Assembly: GCF_029892155.1 (NCBI RefSeq)
Contig: NZ_JARZAG010000004.1
Span: forward strand, 1-64,000
DNA from: Kitasatospora sp. GAS204B
GTDB taxonomy: Bacteria; Actinomycetota; Actinomycetes; Streptomycetales; Streptomycetaceae
Direction: 5' to 3'
DNA: 64,000 nt
Shown: positions 27,490 through 34,807 of the stretch, in pieces
Layout: each line of letters starts with the position of its first letter
Numbering within the stretch: the stretch's first letter is position 1
Notes under the pieces: model-generated
The model's database searches: none
What the model was told of the DNA's origin: nothing
The model's input: only the letters and a program-made list of their open reading frames with translations
Translations under genes and position numbers: made by a program

Positions 27490-28947
27490 ATGACCGCGGA
27501 CGTCGTCGTGGTGGGCAGCGGGCCGAACGGTCTGGCCGCTGCGGTGACCATGGCCAGGGCCGGACTCGCCGTCGAGGTGTTCGAGGCGGCGGAGGAGATC
27601 GGCGGCGGCCTGCGCTCGAAGGCGCTGTTTCGGGCGGACGTGGTCCACGACGTCTGTTCGGCCGTGCACCCGATGGCCGCCGCCTCCCCTTTCTTCCGGG
27701 AGTTCGACCTCGTCGCGCGCGGGGTCGAACTCCTGCGGCCGGAGATCAGCTACGCCCATCCACTGGAGGGCGGCCGGGCCGCGCTCGCCTTCCACAGCCT
27801 GGCGAGGACCTGTGAGCGGCTCGGCCCGGACGGGCGCCGCTGGGAGGCCCTGATGCGTCCGCTGCTCGACCGCAGCCGCGGTGTGGTGGACCTGATGCTG
27901 TCCGCCCGGCCGAACCCGGCGGCCGATCCGCTCGTCGCCCTCCTGTTGGCCGGCCGGATCCTGCGCCATGGCAGCCCGATGGCCACCCGGCAGTTCGCCG
28001 GTGAGGAGGCGGCGGCCTTGCTGTCGGGGGTGGCGGCGCATGTGGTGGGGGCGATGCCGACCCCGGCCTCGGCGGCCGTCGCGCTGCTGCTGGGGCATCT
28101 CGCCCACGGCAGCGGCTGGCCGTTGCCCCGGGGCGGCAGCGGGCGGATCGCCGAGGTGCTGGCCGCCGACCTGGCGGCGCACGGCGGCCGGATCCACCCG
28201 GGACAGCGCGTCACGGACCTGCGGCGGTTCGCCGGTGTCCGGGCGGTGCTGCTCGACGTGGGGGCCAGAGAGTTCCTGGCGATCGGTCAGGAACTGGTGC
28301 CGGCCGGCTATCGGAGGATGCTGCGCGCGCTGCGCAACGGTCCGGGTGCGGCCAAGGTCGACTATCTGGTCAGCGGACCGATCCCGTGGGCCGAACCGCT
28401 GGTCGGCCGGGCCGGAACCGTCCATCTCGGCGGCATCCAGCGGGAGGTCTTCCGTCAGGAGACGGCGGTGGCCCGGGGACGGCGCGGTGACACACCGTTC
28501 GTCCTGGTGGTCGAGCCCTGCGCGGTCGACCCCGGCCGGGCGGCGCCGGACGGGCAACGACCGGTCTGGGCCTACGCGCACGTGCCCAACGGGGACCCCA
28601 CGGACCCCGTCGAGCTGGTGACCGCGCGGATCGAGCACTACGCACCGGGCTTCCGGGACACCGTGGTGGCCCGCCGTGGGGTGAGTGCCGCAGCGCTGGA
28701 GAGTTACAACCCGAACTACGTCGGCGGTGACATCGCCTCGGGTGCGGTGACCGTCAAGCAGTCGCTGTTGCGCCCCGGGCCGCGCTGGGACCCCTACCGC
28801 ACGCCGATGCGCGGGGTGTACCTGTGCTCCGCGGCCGCCGCGCCGGGGCCGGGGGTGCATGGCATGTCCGGCTACCTGGCCGCGCGTTCCGCGCTGCGGC
28901 GGGAGTTCGGCATCCGGTCCGCCCCGTCACTCGGGCTGGCCGAGTGA
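27490..28947 (+). CDS. FAD-dependent oxidoreductase, phytoene dehydrogenase-like
   Basis: The 485-residue protein has the dinucleotide-binding VVVVGSGPNGLAAAVTMARAG at its N-terminus and the flavin-amine-oxidase/phytoene-desaturase C-terminal motif GVYLCSAAAAPGPGVHGMSG. GGLRSK in the GG-motif region also fits. It follows the adenylation-thioesterase gene by 55 bases on the same strand and may be co-transcribed. Family members desaturate or isomerise isoprenoids and related lipids; no carotenoid gene is near, so the substrate is open. Confidence 0.85.
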   Translation: MTADVVVVGSGPNGLAAAVTMARAGLAVEVFEAAEEIGGGLRSKALFRADVVHDVCSAVHPMAAASPFFREFDLVARGVELLRPEISYAHPLEGGRAALAFHSLARTCERLGPDGRRWEALMRPLLDRSRGVVDLMLSARPNPAADPLVALLLAGRILRHGSPMATRQFAGEEAAALLSGVAAHVVGAMPTPASAAVALLLGHLAHGSGWPLPRGGSGRIAEVLAADLAAHGGRIHPGQRVTDLRRFAGVRAVLLDVGAREFLAIGQELVPAGYRRMLRALRNGPGAAKVDYLVSGPIPWAEPLVGRAGTVHLGGIQREVFRQETAVARGRRGDTPFVLVVEPCAVDPGRAAPDGQRPVWAYAHVPNGDPTDPVELVTARIEHYAPGFRDTVVARRGVSAAALESYNPNYVGGDIASGAVTVKQSLLRPGPRWDPYRTPMRGVYLCSAAAAPGPGVHGMSGYLAARSALRREFGIRSAPSLGLAE

Positions 28948-28990
28948 CGGGGCGGTTGGTGGTGCACCCCGGGCGGGGCGTCCGCCGTGG

Positions 28991-30202
28991 TCAGCCCTCG
29001 GCCGGGAGCTCGTAGACGTGGTCCGGGGTGACGATGGAGGTGACCGCCTTGGCGATGAGGGTGCTCGGTTCGAAGCCGTTGTGCAGGATGTCGGTGTTGA
29101 GCAGGATCACCATCGTGGCGTCCTGCTCCGGCAGGTACATCACCACGCTCTCGTAGCCGGGCAGCGACCCGTTGTGCCCGATCCAGCCGTGGGTGTTGAA
29201 GAGGCCCAGCCCGTAACCCGCGCCGTCGAATCCGGGGACCGGGATGAACTTCTCCCGCTGCGCCTGGGTGGCCGGGGAGAGCAGGGTGCCGGTGGCGAGG
29301 TCCTTGGCCCAGTGGTGCATGTCGTGCAGGTCGGAGATCATCGCGCCGGCCGCCCAGCCCCAGCTCGGGTTCCAGTGGGTCGTGTCGGCGATCGCGCCGG
29401 TCAGCGTCTGGTTGGTGTAGCCGTGCGCGTGCGGCTTCGGGAACTCGGCGCCCTGCGGGAAGAGCGTGTGGTGCAGGCGGGAGGGCTCGAGGACACGCTG
29501 GTGGATGAAGTCGGCGAGCGGCATCTTGGCGAGCTTCTCCACCAGCAGGCCGAGCAGGATGTAGTTGGTGTTGGAGTACTGGAACTGCGTACCCGGGGGG
29601 AAGACGTTGTCGTGGCGGAAGGCGTACGCCAGCAGCTCCTGCGGGGTGAACGGGCGGGTCGGGTCGCTGAACAGGGCGTGTTGGAAGTCCGGGTCGGCGC
29701 TGTAGGTGAACAGGCCGCTGCGCATCTCGGCCAGCTGCCGGATGGTGATGTGCTCGCCGTCGGGGACGCCGTCCAGGTAGGCGGAGATCGGGTCGTCCAG
29801 GCCGACCAGCCCGTCGTCGACCAGTTCCAGGACGGCGGTGGCGGTGAAGGTCTTGGTCACGCTGCCGAGCCGCATGTTGAGGTACGGCTTCATCGGCGCA
29901 CCGGTCGCGGTGTCGGCCGTGCCGGTCGACCGGATGTAGCTGCCCTGGCCGGGGAACCAGAGTCCGACGGTCACGCCGGGGACGCCGGCCTCCTGGCGGG
30001 TCTGCTCGATCGCCTGGTCGAGGCGGGCCACGATCGCGGGATCCAGGCCGTGGGGCGGGCAGTCGTCCGCGGACGGGTCGGTGGCGGAGACGACGGCCGT
30101 CGGCGGGGCGGCCTGGGCCTGGGGCGCGGCCAGCGCGAGCGGGGCCAGCGTGGAGAGGGCGAGCAGGGCGGTGGCGAGTCGGCGGGCGGGGGCACGGCGC
30201 AT
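28991..30202 (-). CDS. Secreted serine hydrolase, beta-lactamase / D-Ala-D-Ala carboxypeptidase (class C) family
   Basis: The 403-residue protein starts at ATG 30202 with a signal peptide (RRAPARRLATALLALST, cleavage after QAQA). Penicillin-binding motifs are in order: SxxK in LGSVTKTFTA, YxN in YSNTNYILLG and HxG in WIGHNGSLPG. The MKPYLNMRLGSVTKTF context is that of streptomycete DD-carboxypeptidase R61-like proteins. It probably cleaves D-Ala-D-Ala peptides outside the cell, or is a related esterase. It lies 189 bases downstream of the ligase gene on the same strand, long enough for its own promoter. Confidence 0.87.
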   Translation of the reverse strand: MRRAPARRLATALLALSTLAPLALAAPQAQAAPPTAVVSATDPSADDCPPHGLDPAIVARLDQAIEQTRQEAGVPGVTVGLWFPGQGSYIRSTGTADTATGAPMKPYLNMRLGSVTKTFTATAVLELVDDGLVGLDDPISAYLDGVPDGEHITIRQLAEMRSGLFTYSADPDFQHALFSDPTRPFTPQELLAYAFRHDNVFPPGTQFQYSNTNYILLGLLVEKLAKMPLADFIHQRVLEPSRLHHTLFPQGAEFPKPHAHGYTNQTLTGAIADTTHWNPSWGWAAGAMISDLHDMHHWAKDLATGTLLSPATQAQREKFIPVPGFDGAGYGLGLFNTHGWIGHNGSLPGYESVVMYLPEQDATMVILLNTDILHNGFEPSTLIAKAVTSIVTPDHVYELPAEG

Positions 30203-30391
30203 GACGGGGCGTCTCTTCCGGTGGGGTGAGGGGACCTTGCCAGGCAACGTCACCACCCGCTGCGGCGCCGGACCCCGCACTCCCGGACGCCGCTCGGCGA
30301 GTCCACCCGTACGGGCCTGGCGCCGCCGGCACGTCCGCACGCCGGCACGCCCGCACGCCCGTGCGTCCGCGTGTCCGTGTGTCAGCGCGGC

Positions 30392-32023
30392 CTACGACCC
30401 GGTGGATTCCCGAAGTCCCTCAGCCTGCCACCGCAGCACCTTCTTGTCCGGCTTGCCGGCGTCGGTCAGCGGCAACGCGTCGCGGAACGTGACGCGGTAC
30501 GGCTCGTACATCGTGCCGCGCCCCTCGCGCACCATGGCGCACAGTTCGCCGGCGTCGACCCGGCTGCCCGGCACCGGTACGACCACGGCGTGCACGCGCT
30601 CCACCCGGTCGGCGTCCGGGACGCCGAAGACCGCGCTCTGCCGCACCTGGGGATGGGAGTTGAGCAGGTCCTCCAGTTCGGAGGTGTACACGTGGCCGCC
30701 GCCGGTGTTGATCAGGTCCTTCAGCCGGTCGACGATGGTCAGATAGCCGTCGGCGTCCAGGTACCCGATGTCCCCGGTGTGCAGCCAGCCGTCCTTGAGG
30801 ACCTCGGCGGTCAGCTCGGGCTGCTTCCAGTAGCCCTGCATGAGGCTGTCCGAACGCACGCAGACTTCGCCGCGCTCACCGGTGGCCAGCTCGCGGCCCG
30901 CCTCGTCGCGGATCGCCACCTGGTACCCGGGCGCGATCCGGCCCACGGACCGCAGCCGCTCCGGGCGGCGCGGATCGTGGTCCGCGGTGTCGAGGACGCT
31001 GACGATGCCGGCCTCGTGCTGCCCGTAGAGCTGGACCAGCACCGGACCGAAGCGTCGGATCGCGTCGGCGAGCCGCGCCGGTGAGGCCTGGCAGCCGCCG
31101 TAGGTGAGGCGGCGCAGGCTGGTGGTGTCGGCGCGGTCCGCCTGCGGGTGGTCCATCAGCTGGTACAGCAGCGGTGGCATCAGGAACACGTCGGTGATGC
31201 GTTCCTGCTCGATCGTGCTGAGCACGGTGGCCGGGTCGAAGTCGTCCAGCAGCAGCGCGCTGCCGCCGGCCCGCAGCACCTTGTCCGTCATCTGACCTGC
31301 GGCATGGGCGATGGTGGTGCACACCAGCAGCCGCAGCGGCTCTGTCGGGTCGTCGGGCAGGTCGGGGCCGAAACGGCGGACCTGCCCGTAGCCGACGCAG
31401 ATCCCCTTGGAGTGGCCGGTGGTACCGCCGGAGTGCCGGATGGTGCGCACGTCCTGCGGCCGGGCCTGGCAGGGGAACGGGTCGGCCGACTGGTCGGCGG
31501 CCAGCGCCAGCAGATCCGTGCCCACCGGATCCGTGCCCACCGGATCCGTGCCCACCGGATCCGTGCCCACCGGATCCGTGCCCACCGGATCTGTGCCCAC
31601 CTCGGCGGGACCGAGGACCAGGACGGTCGCGACCGGGGTGCGGCCGGTGATCCCGGCGGCCCGGTCCGCGTGGCGGGGATCGACGATCAGCGCGCGGGTC
31701 TCGACGTCCCGGACCATGGTGGCCTGGGTGTCGACCGGCAGCTTGTTGTAGAGCTGGTTGACGCGGCAGCCGATCAGGTTGGCGGCGTAGCGCGCGGCGA
31801 CGGCCTCCGGCAGGTTGCCGCTCAGCAGGGTCACGGTCTGCCCGCGGTCGATGCCCTGCGCCCGCATGGCCCGGGCCAGGCGGTGGGTGAGGTCGCGCAG
31901 TTCACCGGAGGTGATGCGACGTCCTTGGTGGACCAGGGCCGTGCGCTCGGGGTGGGCCTCCAACGTGTCGAGGATTTCCGCTGTCTCGGTCCGGAAGTGC
32001 TGTGTGCTCGTGGTGATCGGCAT
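30392..32023 (-). CDS. AMP-binding acyl-CoA ligase (ANL superfamily)
   Basis: The 543-residue enzyme would activate a carboxylic acid as acyl-AMP and then thioester. The P-loop is TIRHSGGTTGHSKG, then YGQHEAG, GWLHTGDIGYLDADGYL and the hinge DRLKDLINTGG; the catalytic Lys is in TDAGKPDKKVLR. An in-frame 15-base tandem repeat (GTDPV, about six units) is inserted between the two lobes of the large domain, in a surface loop before the P-loop. It is third in an operon after the DapD-like and dehydrogenase genes (22-base gap). The ribosome site is weak, suggesting coupling. Confidence 0.88.
   Translation of the reverse strand: MPITTSTQHFRTETAEILDTLEAHPERTALVHQGRRITSGELRDLTHRLARAMRAQGIDRGQTVTLLSGNLPEAVAARYAANLIGCRVNQLYNKLPVDTQATMVRDVETRALIVDPRHADRAAGITGRTPVATVLVLGPAEVGTDPVGTDPVGTDPVGTDPVGTDPVGTDLLALAADQSADPFPCQARPQDVRTIRHSGGTTGHSKGICVGYGQVRRFGPDLPDDPTEPLRLLVCTTIAHAAGQMTDKVLRAGGSALLLDDFDPATVLSTIEQERITDVFLMPPLLYQLMDHPQADRADTTSLRRLTYGGCQASPARLADAIRRFGPVLVQLYGQHEAGIVSVLDTADHDPRRPERLRSVGRIAPGYQVAIRDEAGRELATGERGEVCVRSDSLMQGYWKQPELTAEVLKDGWLHTGDIGYLDADGYLTIVDRLKDLINTGGGHVYTSELEDLLNSHPQVRQSAVFGVPDADRVERVHAVVVPVPGSRVDAGELCAMVREGRGTMYEPYRVTFRDALPLTDAGKPDKKVLRWQAEGLRESTGS
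31513..31601. repeat. 15-bp tandem repeat, six copies, inside the ligase gene
   Basis: Units start at 31513, 31528, 31543, 31558, 31573 and 31588. The first five are identical and the last has one change and is one base short. The period is a multiple of three, so copy-number change keeps the frame and only alters the number of GTDPV pentapeptides. Confidence 0.9.
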
Positions 32024-32044
32024 CTGCGGCTCGTTGCGTCGGTG

Positions 32045-33343
32045 TCAGTGGTGGGCGAGGAGACGGGCGGCTTCGGCCTGCTGAGCTGCGGCCCGCTGTT
32101 CCTCCGTCGAGTGAGGCTCCGTCAACTGGTCCTCCGTCAGCATGGAGTGGGCCAGCACGCTGTAGAGCGTGTCGTTGGGACCGTCGGCGATGCGCAGCCC
32201 GCGGATGTCGCGCAGTCGCTTCTCCATCGGGGTGTGCCGGGTGTATCCCTCACTGCCGTGCAGTTGGAGGGCGAGGTCCACGGCCCGGTAGGCGGTGTCG
32301 GTGGCCAGGGCCTTGGCGGCCGAGCAGGCGGCGACGTCGACAGTGCCCTGGTCGATGCGCTCCAGGAGCGAGAAGCACCAGGCGGTGGCGGCTTCGACCT
32401 CGGCCGCGCAGGTGCCCAGGCGGGCGGCGACGGAGGGGATGGCGGACAGCGGCACCCGGCCCACGCGGCGGCGCCGGGTGCGGGCCACGGACTCCTGGAT
32501 CGCGGCGGCAGCGGCACCGAGGCAGAGCAGCGACATCATCAACCGCCAGGCGGAGAAGTGCGTGTCGAAGATCCGGCGGCCGTCGCCGGGTTCGCCGAGC
32601 AGGAGGTCCTTGTCCAGCCGGGTGTTGACGAAGTGCAGGTGCCCGAAGCTCCACCCCCGCATCCCCAGCGGGTCGGTGGTCTCGGTCAGCACGCCCGTGG
32701 CGTCCATCGGTACCCACACCGCGGACAGCGGCACGCTGCGCAGGTCGACCACGCCGACGTCCCGCCGGTCGATGAGCTTGCAGAACACGACGAAGCCGCA
32801 GGCCTCCTCGACCCTGCTGATCAGCCCCTTCGAGCCCGACAGCAGGAAGTGGTCACCGTGGTCGACCAGGACGGTGCGAAAGCCCCGAAGGTCCGATCCC
32901 GAGTGCGGCTCGCTGGACGCGACCCCTGCCAACTTCCCGCCCGAGACGACCTGTTCACGTATCCGCCGGGCGACGGCCGGTGACCCGTAGCGCAGCGGCA
33001 TCGCGCCGTGCCCGGTACTGAAGACCTCGCGCGCGTCGCAATCCCGCTGCCCCGCAAGGAACATGGCAAGGCCCTGGGCGACCAGCCGAGACCCGTTCGG
33101 CTCGTCCCGCCTGTCCGGCCCGTCTGCCGCGTTCGGCCCGTCTGTCCCGTCCGGCGGAGCGACGTCGATGCCGGTGAGCCCTGCGGCCGCGGCCGCTTCA
33201 CGCAGCTCGAGCCAGTCGGGCCGGCTGTCGTCCTCGCAGACCGGTACGGGCAGGTGGGCGTCCAGGAAGGCCAGGAGCCGGGACTGGAGATCCCTGAGCT
33301 CGGGGTGGCGGTTCAGAACCGGGGTGATTCCGGTGGCAGACAT
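32045..33343 (-). CDS. Acyl-CoA dehydrogenase-like flavoprotein (ACAD10/11-like)
   Basis: The 432-residue protein follows the acyl-CoA dehydrogenase fold: VASSEPHSGSDLRG, LSGSKGLISRVEEA, ALQLHGSEGYTRHTPMEKRLRD. The usual catalytic Glu motif (YEGTSE) is replaced by RIADGPNDTL, which recalls the ADGPDEV of the ACAD10/11 branch rather than short-chain enzymes. It therefore may oxidise an unusual acyl thioester. ATG 33343 has a GAGGAA site; longer reading frames extend only into intergenic sequence. It sits 56 bases after the DapD-like gene and 22 before the ligase gene. Confidence 0.85.
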   Translation of the reverse strand: MSATGITPVLNRHPELRDLQSRLLAFLDAHLPVPVCEDDSRPDWLELREAAAAAGLTGIDVAPPDGTDGPNAADGPDRRDEPNGSRLVAQGLAMFLAGQRDCDAREVFSTGHGAMPLRYGSPAVARRIREQVVSGGKLAGVASSEPHSGSDLRGFRTVLVDHGDHFLLSGSKGLISRVEEACGFVVFCKLIDRRDVGVVDLRSVPLSAVWVPMDATGVLTETTDPLGMRGWSFGHLHFVNTRLDKDLLLGEPGDGRRIFDTHFSAWRLMMSLLCLGAAAAAIQESVARTRRRRVGRVPLSAIPSVAARLGTCAAEVEAATAWCFSLLERIDQGTVDVAACSAAKALATDTAYRAVDLALQLHGSEGYTRHTPMEKRLRDIRGLRIADGPNDTLYSVLAHSMLTEDQLTEPHSTEEQRAAAQQAEAARLLAHH

Positions 33344-33399
33344 GGGGGCAGATTCCTCGACTTGTCGACTGGAGGCGGAGTGACCGAAGGCGGCGGGCG

Positions 33400-34242
33400 T
33401 CAGAGGACGACGGGCGGTGTACGCACCGCATCGTTGAGCCTGGCCTTGTCGTGACGCTCGCCCTTCTTCAAGTGCTTGATCACCAGAAGGCAGGGCAGGC
33501 CGAAGGTGCCGCCGGTGAATTCGCGCGGACGGCTGGCGGGAACGGCGACCGTCCACGGCGGGACCTCGCCCCGGCTCAGTTCCTCACCGGTGGCGGCGTC
33601 GATCACCGGAATGGTGTCGGTCAGCAGGGCCCCGGCCCCCAGCAGCGCACCTTCACCGACCCGGGCACCGCTGTAGATCATCGCCCGGGCGCCGATGAAG
33701 GCATCGTCCTCGATCACCACCGGCCTGGCCATCGGCGGCTCGATCATGCCGCCCAGGCCGACCCCGCCGGAAAGGTGGACGTTGCGGCCGATCTGGGCGC
33801 ACGACCCGATCCCGACCCACGAATCGACCAGGGTGCCCTCGCCGACGTACGAGCCGATGCCGATGTGACTCGGCATCACCACAGCGCCCGGCTCCTGGTA
33901 GCTGCCCCGGCGGATCACGGCGCCCGGTGACACCTGCACACCGGACGCACTGATCCCGGACTTCAGCGGAATCTTGTCAGCACACTCGAACGGGCCGAAC
34001 CGCGAGTTCTCCGGCTGGGCCTGCTTGTACAGCAGGAGGATCGCGTTCTTCAGCCACTCGTGGACCACGACCTCCCCGGCGACGAGTTCGGCCACCCGGG
34101 CGCGGCCGGTGTCCAGCAGCTCGATCGCCGCGTCGACAGCGGCCACGGCCTCGGCCGACTGGAGCGAGACCTGGTCCCGCAGCTCCCAGAGCTCCTCGAT
34201 CTCACTCTGCAATATCGCTGTATCGACACCGCGGTTCAGCAT
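33400..34242 (-). CDS. DapD-like tetrahydrodipicolinate N-succinyltransferase
   Basis: The 280-residue protein has the helical N-terminal domain and left-handed beta-helix of the proteobacterial-type DapD (hexapeptide repeats from about residue 115, with PSHIGIGSYVGEGTLVDSW and GSCAQIGRNVHLSGGVGLGG). Actinobacteria normally use a longer, divergent DapD for lysine, so this copy looks like a dedicated or acquired paralogue that transfers succinyl from succinyl-CoA to an amino group. TabB of the tabtoxin pathway is a known DapD relative in secondary metabolism. First gene of the operon; ATG 34242 follows GGGGAG. Confidence 0.85.
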   Translation of the reverse strand: MLNRGVDTAILQSEIEELWELRDQVSLQSAEAVAAVDAAIELLDTGRARVAELVAGEVVVHEWLKNAILLLYKQAQPENSRFGPFECADKIPLKSGISASGVQVSPGAVIRRGSYQEPGAVVMPSHIGIGSYVGEGTLVDSWVGIGSCAQIGRNVHLSGGVGLGGMIEPPMARPVVIEDDAFIGARAMIYSGARVGEGALLGAGALLTDTIPVIDAATGEELSRGEVPPWTVAVPASRPREFTGGTFGLPCLLVIKHLKKGERHDKARLNDAVRTPPVVL

Positions 34243-34807
34243 CGGTCCACACGCTCCCCAGGTTGGATGGAAGGTCGTCCCGGTGACCACCGGGACCTCG
34301 CACCGGGCGGCTCACGTGGGTTGCGCCCCATGCCACCCCGGCTGCGATGTGCGACGTCCGCCACTCTCCCCGGGACGTCAGCACGCGATGGGCACGGCGA
34401 GCTACTCAGCGGTAACTGCCTGCCAGGACACAGCCTCGCACACCTGTGATTCGTAGATCAAACCGGCGATTTGGCATCAAAAGGAAGGTTGAAAAGTAAA
34501 ATTTTGACCCTTGCAAAAGTACGCTTATCGATGACCCGGGACGATCCGTGGGAAGGTCAGGCCCCGCCCGGCGCGACGAAACGCCATGGCCCCTCGCCAT
34601 GCCGGTCACCGCCGTGCGCTGACCGCTCTCCGCTGCCCGCCGTGCGCTGACCGCCGTCCGCCGTGCGCTGACCGGCGGGCGGTGCGAGCCGGCGATAGGC
34701 TTTCCTGGGTTGGTGGATCAGCCAAGGAGAGGACCCCCAGGCCGCCGCAGGCGTCGATTGCGGGTGGCGCGGTCGAGTGCCCGCGAGTCGCGAGGTGGGT
34801 GTGACAC
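34243..34807. promoter_or_regulatory. 565-base divergent regulatory region with palindrome, AT-rich island and repeats
   Basis: Between the DapD operon (minus) and the sensor gene (plus). A 20-base palindrome with eight-base arms (GTCCCGGT / ACCGGGAC, 34277-34296) stands 35 bases before the dapD-like ATG. A markedly AT-rich stretch covers about 34445-34540, rare in this genome, with a TTGACC (34504-34509) and TATCGA (34526-34531) pair in plus orientation. Three copies of GCCGTGCGCTGACCG lie at 34611, 34639 and 34660. No gene is seen in it. Confidence 0.5.

Noticed and set aside
24332..28947. Complete NRPS cluster
   Set aside because: There is a PPTase and an A-TE protein, but no condensation domain, no carrier protein and no transporter; calling it a working NRPS cluster is not supported.
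30328..30382. CACGCCCG-type short repeats between the serine hydrolase and ligase genes
   Set aside because: Imperfect and short, compatible with GC-rich background; not a CRISPR or defined repeat.
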